A stretch of DNA of 64,000 nucleotides from Terriglobales bacterium (lineage in GTDB: Bacteria; Acidobacteriota; Terriglobia; Terriglobales; Acidobacteriaceae): contig DASRER010000034.1 of NCBI GenBank assembly GCA_035651995.1, forward strand, positions 157,430 to 221,429, read 5' to 3'. Below are positions 26,625-35,828 of the stretch, in pieces. The notes under the pieces are model-generated. The model saw only the letters and a list, made by a program, of their open reading frames with translations, did not search any database and was not told the DNA's origin. The position numbers and the translations under genes are program-made. Position 1 is the stretch's first letter, and every line of letters starts with the position of its first letter.

Positions 26625-28067
26625 ATGTCCACCTACGCCCATGCCGTCGAGCAGCTCTACGCGCTGGGACACGAGCTGGCCCGCGCGCCATCGCACAAAT
26701 TCGACCTGGCGCACATGCGCGCCCTCACCGGCGCGCTCGGACACCCCGAGCGCCGCTTCAAATCTGTCCTGATCGCCGGCACCAACGGCAAGGGCTCCAC
26801 CGCCGCAACGCTCGCCTCCATTCTCCACGCCGCCGGACATCGCACCGCGCTCTACACTTCGCCGCACCTGCTGCGCGTCAACGAGCGCATACAAATCAAC
26901 GGCGTCCTTATCAGCGACGCCGATTTCTCCGCCATCTACGACCGCGTGGAAGCCGCCGCCCAGCGCCTGGTTTCGGCCGGCGAGCTGCCCTGGCGCCCCA
27001 GTTTTTTTGAAATGCTCACCGCCATGGCGTTCGAGTACTTTGCCGCCGCCGGCGTCGAGATTGCTGTGCTCGAAGTCGGCATGGGTGGACGCCTCGACGC
27101 CACCAACATCGTCGAGCCCCTCGTCGCCGTCATCACCGACATTGCGCTCGATCACCAGAAATTTCTGGGCAACACCATCGCCGAAATCGCCGGTGAGAAA
27201 GCCGGCATCATTCACCCCGGCGGCGCCGTCGTTTTGCTGCCGCAGCATCCGCATGCCAACGACGTGCTCGCCCGCGCCGTCGTCGAGCGCAGCGCCCGCG
27301 CCATCAGCGCCGTCCCCTACATGCCGCCGGTCTCGCCCAACGCGCCGTCGCACGTCGTCGAAAATCACAGCTCGGCGGGCGTGGGCGCCCCACCCAGACC
27401 AACGCGTGGCCCACTCAAACCCTCTTTTGGCTTGAGTGGGGAAGTCGTCGGTGCTGCGCGCGCCACCGCCCTGGCCGATCCCACGCTCCGCCAGCGCTAC
27501 CCCCTCGCCGTCCTCGGCGAAGAAATCGAAGTTGACTCACCGCTCGTCGGTCGCCACCAGCTTCGCAACCTGGCGCTGGCCATCGCCGCCGCCGTCGAAC
27601 TGGACCAGCAGGGAATTGCGGTGACCGCGCGCGACATCGAGCGCGGCATCCGCAAAACCAGTTGGCCCGGCCGCTTCCAGGTGATCGCCGGCGGGCCCAC
27701 CATCGTCCTCGACGTGGCCCACAATCCCGCCGGCGCCTGGGCGCTGCGCGCCGCCCTCAGCGAAAATTTTGCCGGGCGTCCGCTGCTGTTCGTTTTCGGC
27801 GCCATGCGCGACAAGGCCGTCGCCGAGATGGCCGAAATCCTGTTCCCTCTCGCCGACCGCGTCATTGCCACCCACGCCGCGAACCCGCGCTCGGCCACGC
27901 CGCAAGAAATCGCTGAATCCGCCGCCCGCGCCGGCGCCGACATCGCCCTGGAGCCGGCGGTCGCGGCCGCCGTCGAGCGCGCCCGCCGTCAAGCCGGACC
28001 GAACGGCGTGGTCGTCATCACCGGTTCGATCTTTGTCGTGGGCGAAGCCCTGGCCGCACTCGCATGA
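26625..28067 (+). CDS. folC: Bifunctional folylpolyglutamate synthase / dihydrofolate synthase
   Basis: An ATP-dependent Mur-type ligase of 480 residues that adds glutamate to folates. P-loop IAGTNGKGSTAATLASIL (about 60-77), then SPHLLRVNERIQING, EVGMGGRLDATN and LDVAHNPAGA. ATG 26625 removes a repeat-derived leader present in the longer frame. The family is usually 420-440 residues; the excess is an insert of about 35 residues near 240-275, encoded by a palindromic element (27381-27440: CCCACTCAA at 27410 pairs with TTGAGTGGG at 27432). It follows cofD, but no link to F420 glutamylation is implied because that step uses CofE. Confidence 0.93.
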   Translation: MSTYAHAVEQLYALGHELARAPSHKFDLAHMRALTGALGHPERRFKSVLIAGTNGKGSTAATLASILHAAGHRTALYTSPHLLRVNERIQINGVLISDADFSAIYDRVEAAAQRLVSAGELPWRPSFFEMLTAMAFEYFAAAGVEIAVLEVGMGGRLDATNIVEPLVAVITDIALDHQKFLGNTIAEIAGEKAGIIHPGGAVVLLPQHPHANDVLARAVVERSARAISAVPYMPPVSPNAPSHVVENHSSAGVGAPPRPTRGPLKPSFGLSGEVVGAARATALADPTLRQRYPLAVLGEEIEVDSPLVGRHQLRNLALAIAAAVELDQQGIAVTARDIERGIRKTSWPGRFQVIAGGPTIVLDVAHNPAGAWALRAALSENFAGRPLLFVFGAMRDKAVAEMAEILFPLADRVIATHAANPRSATPQEIAESAARAGADIALEPAVAAAVERARRQAGPNGVVVITGSIFVVGEALAALA

Positions 28068-28122
28068 CAGTGCCCCGGGTTCGCGCCGCGCCCTTTGCCG
28101 CGCCTACGTGCGGTAACGACGG

Positions 28123-29457
28123 ATGGACCGACCAATGCAGCTCACCATCGAAAAACTGATCTACGGCGGCGACGGTCTCGCGCGTCTTCCCGCCGATGCG
28201 GACCCCGGACAGGAACGCGGCAAGGCCGTGTTTGTTCCTTTCGTTCTTGAAGGTGAATCCGTCGAAGCGACGATTACTGAAGAAAAGCCCGGCTTCGCCC
28301 GCGCCCGCCTCAGCCGCGACCGCGTGCTCACGCCTTCGCCGCACCGCACCGAGCCGCCCTGCCCGTACTACGGCCAATGCGGCGGCTGCCACTACCAGCA
28401 CACCACTTACGAACACCAGCTCCGGATCAAGCAGGACATCGCGCGCGAAAACTTTCGCCGCCTCGCGCGCCTGGACTGGCGCGGCCCGATCAGCGTGCTC
28501 ACCTCGCCGCCGTGGAACTACCGCAATCGCACGCGCCTGCGCGTCCGTGCCACTCCTGAATTTGCGCTCTGCTACGCGCGGCACCGCGCACGCGAACTGC
28601 TCCCCGTCGAGAGCTGTCCCATCAGCTCGCCGCTCATCAACCGCGCGATCAGCGTGGTCACCGAACTCGGTCGCGGCGGCAAGTTTCCGGCGGGCATCGC
28701 CGAAGTCGAATTCTTCGCCCGCGCCGCCGGCGAGCGCCTTCTCGTCGAGCTGCATGCCGCTCGCCACCTCCACGCGCGCGCCGGCGAGAAACTCTGCTCT
28801 GCCTTCCTGGAGCAACTCACCCCCGCCCTGCCCGAAGCCGTTGGGGTCGCGCTGCTCAGCGCGGTCAACGAGCGCCACCAGGCCGAGCCGCGTTTGCTCG
28901 CGAGCGCTGGCGCGCGCGAACTCGAATACAAGGTGGATCAGCGCACCTACCGCGTCTCCGCCGGATCGTTTTTTCAGGCCAATCGCCACCTCCTTCCCAA
29001 TCTCCCCGCGCTCGTCACCGGCGCCGCAGCCGGCGACCTTGCCTGGGACCTCTACGCCGGCGTCGGCTTGTTCTCGCTCCCCCTGGCCGAAAAATTCGCG
29101 CGCGTCGTCGCTGTCGAGGCCGGCGACGCATCATTTCAGGACCTCCGCCGCAACGCGCCAGCAAACGTCAAGGCCGTGCGCAGCTCCACCGATGCCTTCC
29201 TTGAGCGCTCTCCGAAACGCCCGCAACCTCAACTGATCGTTGTAGATCCGCCGCGCGGCGGGCTCGGCCCGCGCGTCACCCGCTCCCTCGCCGCTATCGT
29301 CGCGCCCCGCCTTCACTACCTCTCCTGCGATCCGGCCACTCTCTCGCGCGACCTGAAAGCGTTGCTAGAATCCGGCTACCGCGTCGAGCGCGTCCACCTG
29401 ATCGACCTGTTCCCACAAACGTTCCACGTGGAACTTCTTGTGGAACTGGCGCGCTGA
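28123..29457 (+). CDS. 23S rRNA (uracil-5-)-methyltransferase, RlmD/RumA type
   Basis: A SAM-dependent RNA methyltransferase of 444 residues. N-terminal TRAM-like domain (LTIEKLIYGGDGLARL), then a [4Fe-4S] set C80, C86, C89 and C165 (CPYYGQCGGC; VESCP), the SAM site WDLYAGVGLFSLPLA and catalytic C402 in LSCDPATLSRD. This spacing matches RlmD/RumA rather than the Fe-S-free TrmA. The target uridine (1939-type or 747-type) cannot be told. ATG 28123 or ATG 28135 are both possible starts. Confidence 0.9.
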   Translation: MDRPMQLTIEKLIYGGDGLARLPADADPGQERGKAVFVPFVLEGESVEATITEEKPGFARARLSRDRVLTPSPHRTEPPCPYYGQCGGCHYQHTTYEHQLRIKQDIARENFRRLARLDWRGPISVLTSPPWNYRNRTRLRVRATPEFALCYARHRARELLPVESCPISSPLINRAISVVTELGRGGKFPAGIAEVEFFARAAGERLLVELHAARHLHARAGEKLCSAFLEQLTPALPEAVGVALLSAVNERHQAEPRLLASAGARELEYKVDQRTYRVSAGSFFQANRHLLPNLPALVTGAAAGDLAWDLYAGVGLFSLPLAEKFARVVAVEAGDASFQDLRRNAPANVKAVRSSTDAFLERSPKRPQPQLIVVDPPRGGLGPRVTRSLAAIVAPRLHYLSCDPATLSRDLKALLESGYRVERVHLIDLFPQTFHVELLVELAR

Positions 29458-29462
29458 CTGCG

Positions 29463-29537
29463 CAGTTTCCCGCTTCTCGTTTCTCGTTCCTGGTTCTTGG
29501 CCGCCGCGCGGTTCTGGAAACTGGAAGCGGGAAACTG
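29463..29537. repeat. Inverted microrepeat between the methyltransferase gene and comEC
   Basis: CAGTTTCCCGCTTC (29463-29476) and GAAGCGGGAAACTG (29524-29537) are a perfect 14-bp inverted repeat with a 47-nt loop holding further TTCTCGTT / GGAAACTGGAA words. It starts 6 nt after the upstream stop and ends 16 nt before the comEC ATG. Confidence 0.8.
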
Positions 29538-29553
29538 GAAACTCATTTCCCAT

Positions 29554-32175
29554 ATGCCAGCAGCCGCACCCGCCGCTGTCCGCGAGAACGCGCAGGCGCC
29601 GTTGCTCTGGCTCGCCCTCGGCTTCGCTGCCGGAATTCTGCTCGCCCGTTACGCCTGGCGGCCGCCGCTGTGGTGGTTCGTTGCGGCGATCGCGCTGCTC
29701 ATCGGCGCCGTCATTTTTCTCCGCCGAAACCTGGCGCTCGCCTCCGCGCTCGCGATCGCCGCCATGCTGCCGCTCGGCGCGCTCGCACTCGCCGGCCAGG
29801 TCGCCGCTGGCCGCGCACCCGATCTCGCACCTTTCACCCGCGGCGACATCATCACCGTCACGGCGCATGTCTCTCGCGAACTCGGCGCGCGCGGCGACCG
29901 CCAACTGGTTGACCTCGAAACCGAAGAGTTGAAGATCAATTACGACGACGATCGCCCGGCCATCGTCGTACCCATGCGCGTCGGCATGCGGCTGGACCTC
30001 TCTCCGGAGCGCTACACCGAAGACGAAGACGACGATGCCGGCACGCGCGCCTTCACCTACGGCCAGCGCCTGCGCTTCGACGCCACACCGCGCCTTCCGC
30101 GCAACTTCGGCAATCCCGGCTCGTTCGACTACAAGGGCTACCTCGCCGATCGCGGCATCCTCGCGCTGGTCTCCGCGCGCGCAGATCGCGTGGAATCGCT
30201 TCCCGGATTTGCCGGCACCCACCCCGGCCTATGGCGCACCCGGGCCCGCCGCGCCGTCCTCGACGCGCTCGCGCGCCTGTTCTCGCCGCATGACGCCGCG
30301 CTGCTCTCCGCCATGCTCATCAGCGAGCGCTCGTTGCTCGACCGCGACACGCGTACCGCCTTCCAGCGCAGCGGCGTCTATCACCTGCTCGTCGTCGCCG
30401 GCCTTCACCTCGGCGTGATCGCTCTCTTTATTTATTGGCTGCTGCGCCGCCTGCGGCTGCCGGTCGTGCTCGCCACGGCGGGCGCCGTGGCCGCCGCCAT
30501 CGCGTTCGCCTGGTTGAATGACGACGGCGCTCCCGTCTGGCGCGCCACGCTCATGCTCAGCGTGTACCTGGCGGCGCGGCTCGTCTACCGCGAGCGCGCG
30601 CCGCTGAACGCCATCGGCGCGGCGGCGCTGGTGATGCTGGCGGTGGATCCGCGTGCGCTCTTCGGCGCCGGCTTCCAGATGTCGTTCACCGCTGTCCTCG
30701 CCATCGTCGCGATCGCCGCGCCACTCGTTGAGCGAACATCCGCGCCGTATCGCCGCGCCCTCGCTCACCTCCAGAGCGCCGATCTCGACCTCTCGCTGCC
30801 CCCGCGGCTGGCGCAGTTTCGCCTCGACCTGCGCCTCATGGCCGGGCGCATCGCTTCGCTTCTGCCGGCAAAGATCATCCGTTGGACATCGCGCCAGATC
30901 AGCGACGCCGCCGTCACACTCGCCGCGCGCGCGATCTTTCGCATGTTCGAGGTCCTGGTCGTCTCGGCCGTGCTGCAACTCGCCATGGCGCTGCCCATGG
31001 CGCTCTACTTCCATCGCTCGGTCACGCTCGGAGTTCCGGCCAACATCCTCGCCGTGCCCGTCGCCGGACTGCTGCTGCCGGCGGCGATGGTTGCCGTCTC
31101 GCTCAGCTTCGTCGCTCTGCCGCTGGCGCAAGCCGCGGCCGCGTTCGCCGCCGCTTGCCTGCACTTCATCGAAGGCGCCGCCGGCGCCGTCTCGCAGGTG
31201 CGAATCGCCGACCTGCGCGTCTCCACGCCCGGCGTCAGCGTCGTGCTCGCCTGCGTGCTCGCGGCCCTCGCCGCCGCGCTGCTGGTGCGCCGCAGGCGCG
31301 TCTTCGCAGTGTCGGCGTGTGTCTTGCTCATCGCCCCGGCCGCCTGGTTGAGCGCGCCGCACCCGGCGCCGCAATTCCGCCCCGGGGTTCTGGAAGTCAC
31401 CGCCATCGACGTCTCGCAGGGCGACTCGCTCCTCGTCGTCTCGCCGCAAGGCAAGACGCTGCTCATCGACGGTGGCGGCGCGCTTGGCCCCATGCGCTCC
31501 GAGTTCGATTATGGCGAAGACGTCGTGTCGCCGTACTTGTGGCAGCGCGGCATCACGCAACTCGACGCCGTCGCGCTCACGCACGCGCACCAGGACCACA
31601 TCGGCGGATTGCGCGCCGTGCTGCGCAACTTCCGTCCGCCCGAGTTGTGGGTTGGGGCCAATCCGCCGGTGGCGGCCTATACCGAATTACTGAAGACCGC
31701 TGCGGAACTCGGCGTCAACGTCGTCCATCACGCCGAAGGCGGCGAGTTTTCTTTCGGCGGCGCTTCCGTTCGCGTCCTCGCTCCGCCCTCCGACTGGCAG
31801 CCCGCCAACCGCGCCGGCAACAACGATTCGCTCGCCCTCAAGCTCACCTTCGGCGCAACCTCAGCCCTGCTTCCCGGCGACGCGGAAAAGAAAGTCGAGC
31901 GCCGCATCGCCGAAGAAGGTCCCGCCGCCGACCTGCTCAAGGTCTCGCACCACGGCAGCGCAACCTCGACCACGCCGGAGCTGCTGGCGGCCACACACCC
32001 GCGCTTCGCCGTCATCTCCGCCGGCTTCCACAACAATTTTGGACATCCGCGGCCGGAGGTGGTCCGGCGATTGGCCGCGGCACAGGTCACGACCTTCCGC
32101 ACCGACACGCATGGCGCCGTCACGTTCTATCTCGACGGGCGCAGCGTGACGCCTACGCTGCCGAGTCTTCGTTGA
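29554..32175 (+). CDS. comEC: ComEC/Rec2 family DNA-uptake channel protein
   Basis: An inner-membrane protein of 873 residues for DNA import in natural transformation. Two N-terminal spans lead into a DUF4131-type soluble domain (about 60-230), then the polytopic competence domain (YHLLVVAGLHLGVIALF; FGAGFQMSFTAVLA) and a C-terminal metallo-beta-lactamase-like domain (THAHQDHIGG with H677, H679, D681, H682; later KVSHHGSATSTTPELL). The full domain set suggests a working channel. A PilB-like ATPase at 46003 could serve the uptake pilus. Its 3' end overlaps the convergent DUF2007 gene by 23 nt. Confidence 0.93.
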   Translation: MPAAAPAAVRENAQAPLLWLALGFAAGILLARYAWRPPLWWFVAAIALLIGAVIFLRRNLALASALAIAAMLPLGALALAGQVAAGRAPDLAPFTRGDIITVTAHVSRELGARGDRQLVDLETEELKINYDDDRPAIVVPMRVGMRLDLSPERYTEDEDDDAGTRAFTYGQRLRFDATPRLPRNFGNPGSFDYKGYLADRGILALVSARADRVESLPGFAGTHPGLWRTRARRAVLDALARLFSPHDAALLSAMLISERSLLDRDTRTAFQRSGVYHLLVVAGLHLGVIALFIYWLLRRLRLPVVLATAGAVAAAIAFAWLNDDGAPVWRATLMLSVYLAARLVYRERAPLNAIGAAALVMLAVDPRALFGAGFQMSFTAVLAIVAIAAPLVERTSAPYRRALAHLQSADLDLSLPPRLAQFRLDLRLMAGRIASLLPAKIIRWTSRQISDAAVTLAARAIFRMFEVLVVSAVLQLAMALPMALYFHRSVTLGVPANILAVPVAGLLLPAAMVAVSLSFVALPLAQAAAAFAAACLHFIEGAAGAVSQVRIADLRVSTPGVSVVLACVLAALAAALLVRRRRVFAVSACVLLIAPAAWLSAPHPAPQFRPGVLEVTAIDVSQGDSLLVVSPQGKTLLIDGGGALGPMRSEFDYGEDVVSPYLWQRGITQLDAVALTHAHQDHIGGLRAVLRNFRPPELWVGANPPVAAYTELLKTAAELGVNVVHHAEGGEFSFGGASVRVLAPPSDWQPANRAGNNDSLALKLTFGATSALLPGDAEKKVERRIAEEGPAADLLKVSHHGSATSTTPELLAATHPRFAVISAGFHNNFGHPRPEVVRRLAAAQVTTFRTDTHGAVTFYLDGRSVTPTLPSLR

Positions 32176-32458
32176 TCGGCGGCGGCTCGGGCTCGCTGCC
32201 CGGCGACTGCCGGTATTCTTCGATGATGCGCCGCGCCTCGCCCGCCTGGCCGGCCGGAACGCGGACGATCACGCCGCCCACTCCGGGCAGCACGTCCTGC
32301 GGCGCGTCGAGCGAGCTCATCAGCGCCTCCAGGCCCGCCGACTCCAGCAGCCCGCGCACGACCATCGCTTCCGATTCCTGCTGCGTGTCGAAAACTTCAA
32401 CCAGCTCGCGGTTGTCCTCGCCTTCGCCTTCCGTCACTTCTTCCGGTTCGTTCGCCAT
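32153..32458 (-). CDS. DUF2007-domain protein (putative signal-transducing protein)
   Basis: A 101-residue acidic protein: an acidic N-terminus, then ELVEVFDTQQESEAMVVRGLLESAGL, the DUF2007 ferredoxin-like pattern, and GVIVRVPAGQAGEARRIIEEY. A GGAGG-rich sequence (GGAGGCCTCC) precedes the ATG. It converges on and overlaps the end of comEC. Function unknown; the family resembles PII-like small folds. Confidence 0.82.
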   Translation of the reverse strand: MANEPEEVTEGEGEDNRELVEVFDTQQESEAMVVRGLLESAGLEALMSSLDAPQDVLPGVGGVIVRVPAGQAGEARRIIEEYRQSPGSEPEPPPINEDSAA

Positions 32459-32738
32459 CGGAGGCCTCCTGGGTAATCACGCGCCCGCACTTTCGTGCGC
32501 CGTGCTCAATGTCGTCAGCTTGCCTTCCCGCGAACCCGTTGTATGATGCGCCCAGCGTTGCCGCGCGCGGCAGGAAAAATCACGGCATCGCGAGCGCTGG
32601 CGAACAGTACTCGCCAGGCCGCGCCGCAAGCGCGGTTTCAGCGGGCTGCAACCGTCCCGGAGCGCGAAACATCCAATTGTACTGCGGCGATGGACGATGT
32701 TGCCCAGCCTTCGGGCCGCCGGGCCACTGAGGTCAACC

Positions 32739-33011
32739 ATGGAGATGCCGGAACGTACCGAGCAAGGGAAGGGCTACTCAGAAGAACAGCAGGACGAGAA
32801 TCGAAAGATACGGCGCCTGCAGATCATGATGAGCATGGTCATGTCGGTCCTGAGCCAGGAATCAGACCTCACCCTGGAAGAAGCGTCAGAACTGGTGGCC
32901 AATTCCCGCCGCGCCGCCCTCGCCATGTTCCCCGGCAAGGAACTCGCCTACGACATCCTCTACAAGCCCCGCCTCCAGCGCCTGATGAACGAGCGCTTTC
33001 GCCTGCAGTAG
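32739..33011 (+). CDS. Conserved small hypothetical protein
   Basis: A 90-residue charged helical protein. I chose ATG 32739 (GAGGT about 5 nt upstream) rather than an upstream frame. Visible pattern: NRKIRRLQIMMSMVMSVLSQ and LTLEEASELVANSRRAALAMFPGK, ending in LYKPRLQRLMNERF. Two or three amphipathic helices; no cysteines, no signal peptide. I believe it recurs in Acidobacteriota but cannot name a function. Upstream, 32459-32738 shows nothing I can support. Downstream, 33012-33040 has CTGGCTGCTGG-type word repeats. Confidence 0.7.
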   Translation: MEMPERTEQGKGYSEEQQDENRKIRRLQIMMSMVMSVLSQESDLTLEEASELVANSRRAALAMFPGKELAYDILYKPRLQRLMNERFRLQ

Positions 33012-33119
33012 CTGCTGGCTTCTCGCTGGCTGCTGGTAAGAAACATTTTCCGGAGAAACATGGCGAATCCAGTGTGCAGGGCGCTGTTGTCCGATTCGCT
33101 TTTTGCCGGCAGCCGGCAG

Positions 33120-33887
33120 CTATTTCTCCACCCGCAGCAGCTTGAACGTCAGCGTCCCCCAGAACAGCCGTGCCCGCATCTGCACCGGAATGCGCTGAGC
33201 ATCGTCGGTGAACCACACCCATACGCGCCCGCGTTCTTTCAGCACGCCCTTGTTCGCCTCCGGCTCGGTCTTCACCGCGCGGAACGTCCCCGCTTGCGTC
33301 TTCACCTGCTCACGGCCCTGCACGTGCAGCTTTACGTCGACCGTGTCGCTGCCGTCGGCCAGCGGAAACACGTAAGTAGCGCCGTCCGCCAGCGGTAACG
33401 AACCGGCATACAGCAATGCCGAAATCACATCCGTCACGCACGCCGGGATGTCGTGTTCTGCCTGCTTGCGCTCGTTGGAGCGCAGGTTCGTCTCTGCCAG
33501 TTCGGCCTTGCCGCGCGCGGCATTGAAGCGGATCGCGGTATCGCGCTTCCGCAGTCCTTCTTCGGTGTGCTTCAGGATGCGCGACGAGCAGAAGGTCCGC
33601 GGATCGAAGTAGGAATCGAAGCGGTCGTGCACCTTGTAGAGCAGCGAGACGAATCCCGCCGAGTCGGCTTCGACGTGGACATGCTGCTCGCCGGCGAGGT
33701 TCTCCATTTTGATCGTGGCCGTGCCCGCGTTCCACAGCCGCCACTCGACCTCGTACACATACGTCGTGTTGTTGGGAAACTGGAACCCGGAGGGCGGCGG
33801 CTGGATGCTGCCGGTGATCGCCGCCTGCGGCGGCGATTGCCCAGGCAGAAGCGTCGCGGCGCAAAGCAAAGCGCAGCCGGCGAACAC
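33120..33887 (-). CDS. DUF3108-domain exported protein
   Basis: A protein of up to 255 residues with a hydrophobic signal-like N-terminus (FAGCALLCAATLLPGQ) and the DUF3108 pattern: YVYEVEWRLWNAGTATIKME, SLLYKVHDRFDSYFDPRTFCS, DVISALLYAGSLPLADGATYVFPLADG. DUF3108 proteins are periplasmic beta-rich proteins of unknown role. The start is uncertain (GTG 33887, no clear Shine-Dalgarno); 33930-33975 just upstream is CTCTGCG-type microrepeat. Confidence 0.8.
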   Translation of the reverse strand: MFAGCALLCAATLLPGQSPPQAAITGSIQPPPSGFQFPNNTTYVYEVEWRLWNAGTATIKMENLAGEQHVHVEADSAGFVSLLYKVHDRFDSYFDPRTFCSSRILKHTEEGLRKRDTAIRFNAARGKAELAETNLRSNERKQAEHDIPACVTDVISALLYAGSLPLADGATYVFPLADGSDTVDVKLHVQGREQVKTQAGTFRAVKTEPEANKGVLKERGRVWVWFTDDAQRIPVQMRARLFWGTLTFKLLRVEK

Positions 33888-33978
33888 CCCGGTGACGCTG
33901 AACTTCAGAAGTTCACCTTCGACTCTCGCAATCCCCTGCGCCCTCCGCGTGCCCCTGCGTCCTCTGCGTTGAAGAGCC

Positions 33979-34644
33979 TCATCGTATCCAGATCATCTTC
34001 GCCGCCAGCGCGGCCAGCATCGCCGCCGCGCCGATGAGCGCATTGTACTCGCGATGTTTCACGTACAGTTCGCGCGAAAAGCCGCCACCGGCGCCGATTT
34101 CCGGGTGCCCCATGTTCGGGCCGCCCTCATGGTGCCCCACGTTCGCGCCGCGATTTTCGGCGCTCACGCGGGGCGCTGATGCCCGCAGCCGCGGCAGCAG
34201 CCTGGGGACCCTGCGCGCGTAGTCGTCGAACTCGGCAAACTGCGACCGCAGAAATTCCTCTTCGCCCAGAATCACCGGCCAGTAAATCGCCGCGAACATC
34301 ACCGCCAGCAGACCGGCGATCCACCAGCTCCGCGCCGCGACCGCGAATCCCGCCGCGATGATGACCGAGCCCAGGTACAGCGGATTGCGCGTGTAGGCAT
34401 ACGGACCGCTGGTGGTCAGCTCGGCGTTCTTGCGCACGTGTCCGGAAGCCGCCGCGCGCAGCGCCAGGCCCGCAACGGCGATGGCCGCGCCGATCGCCAG
34501 CGACACGGCCGAAGGCTGCGCCAGCCAGAAGTACACGACCGCGAAAGCAAATCCCAGCGGCACGCGGATGCGCCGCGCGATCCGCCGCCACGCGCCCGGT
34601 TGCGGCTGCGCGCCGGCGCTCGACGAAGCCGTGTTCGCGCTCAC
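33979..34644 (-). CDS. Isoprenylcysteine carboxyl methyltransferase-like membrane protein
   Basis: A 221-residue membrane protein. GTG 34644 overlaps the stop of the heptosyltransferase gene (GTGA), which fixes the start; longer open frames here are shadows. Several spans (FAFAVVYFWLAQPSA; AIAVAGLALRAAASG) precede the ICMT/PEMT signature NAELTTSGPYAYTRNPLYLGS and the C-terminal EEEFLRSQF.EFDDYARRVPRLLPRL. Residues about 178-195 (NVGHHEGGPNMGHPEIG) come from two in-frame GGTGCCCCAYGTTCG repeats at 34104-34118 and 34131-34145. Membership in the LPS operon suggests an envelope lipid or glycan substrate, but that is inference. Confidence 0.82.
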   Translation of the reverse strand: MSANTASSSAGAQPQPGAWRRIARRIRVPLGFAFAVVYFWLAQPSAVSLAIGAAIAVAGLALRAAASGHVRKNAELTTSGPYAYTRNPLYLGSVIIAAGFAVAARSWWIAGLLAVMFAAIYWPVILGEEEFLRSQFAEFDDYARRVPRLLPRLRASAPRVSAENRGANVGHHEGGPNMGHPEIGAGGGFSRELYVKHREYNALIGAAAMLAALAAKMIWIR

Positions 34645-35828
34645 CGCCGCTCCATCCTCGCGCTCGCCAGCAACTGCCGCGCCGCCGCGATCACATCTTC
34701 GGCCTGGATCTGCAGCATCCCCAGCTCCGGATCGGCTCGCCGCGCGTGCGACGTCACGCTCTCCGGACTCCGCAGCACGATGCTCGCCGAGCCATACGGC
34801 CCGTTGCGCGCCGGATCGGTCGGTCCGTAGATGCCCACCACGGGGACTCCGAGCGCCGCCGCCAGGTGCGTCGGGCCGGTGTCGCCTCCCACGCAGAGCC
34901 GCGCGCGCCGCGTGAGCGCGATCAGTTGGCCGATGCCGCACGCCAGCGTCTGCGCCGCGCCCCCGCTCTGCTCCGCCACGGCCGCGGCCAGCGCCTCCTC
35001 GCCCGGCCCGTGATTCACCAGCGACGTGAGCCCGTGCATGCGTAGCGCCCGCGCCACGGCGGCAAAGCGCTCCGCCGGCCAGCACTTGGCTCCCCAGCCC
35101 GCCCCGGGATTCATCAACACAAAACTGCCCACGCCGCGCCGCGCCAGTTCGTCGCTGGCCCAGGCATCCTGCCGCGCATCGCGCGGCAATTCGAATCCGT
35201 GTTCCCGGGGGAGAACGTTCCCGCTTCCGGAAGCATTCACAGCCCTGGCCGATTCGATGGCCAGCGACGCGTTCTGCGCCACCACGTGCGTTCCCGACCA
35301 CTCGAACCGCCGCGTGTAGAACAGGCTCGCCGGCGTTTCGATGGCCCGCGAAAACCCAAAGCGTTGCGGCGCGCCGGAGAGCATGGCCGCCGCCGCCGAG
35401 CGGATCGCGCTCTGGAAATCGATTGCCAGGTCGTAGTGCTCGCCGCGCACCTGCCGCAACACCGCCCGCAGGCGGTCGCGCGTGTCGGCCGCGAGCAGCG
35501 ACTTCCGCCACGCCGCCGTGTCCACCACGTGCACCGCTTCGACCAGCGGCTTCTCGGGACGCACTGCGCTGGCCCCGTAAAACTCGCCCCGGCTCACCAG
35601 CAGCTCAGCCCACCGGGCTTCAATTACCCAGCCCAGGGACGCGCCCGGGAAAAGGCGCCGCAGCAGCGAAATCGCCGGCAGCGTGTGGATGATGTCGCCC
35701 ATCGAGCCCAGGCGAACGATGAGGATGCGCTGGATGCGCTTCCCGCTTGCGCTGGCGCACTCCCCGCCGCGCGCGATGTGCGCCTCCGCGCCGGACTCCT
35801 GCTCGAGAAACGGCGCCGCGGGCTGCAT
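34641..35828 (-). CDS. waaC: LPS heptosyltransferase (glycosyltransferase family 9)
   Basis: A 395-residue GT9 enzyme adding heptose to the LPS inner core at the cytoplasmic face. Motifs: ILIVRLGSMGDIIHTLPAIS (donor/acceptor loop), VDFQSAIRS-like DLAIDFQSAIRSA, LMNPGAGWGAKCWP and the C-terminal CVGGDTGPTHLAAALGVPVVGIYGPTDP. It matches heptosyltransferase I better than II, though the split is not certain. The ATG shares one base with the upstream stop (TAATG), and the downstream gene overlaps by GTGA: a tight operon. Confidence 0.88.
   Translation of the reverse strand: MQPAAPFLEQESGAEAHIARGGECASASGKRIQRILIVRLGSMGDIIHTLPAISLLRRLFPGASLGWVIEARWAELLVSRGEFYGASAVRPEKPLVEAVHVVDTAAWRKSLLAADTRDRLRAVLRQVRGEHYDLAIDFQSAIRSAAAAMLSGAPQRFGFSRAIETPASLFYTRRFEWSGTHVVAQNASLAIESARAVNASGSGNVLPREHGFELPRDARQDAWASDELARRGVGSFVLMNPGAGWGAKCWPAERFAAVARALRMHGLTSLVNHGPGEEALAAAVAEQSGGAAQTLACGIGQLIALTRRARLCVGGDTGPTHLAAALGVPVVGIYGPTDPARNGPYGSASIVLRSPESVTSHARRADPELGMLQIQAEDVIAAARQLLASARMERR

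Noticed and set aside
33979..35511. 510-codon open frame that would join the methyltransferase to upstream sequence
   Set aside because: The first 289 codons read the heptosyltransferase gene in a wrong frame; the GTG at 34644 with GTGA overlap is the proper start.
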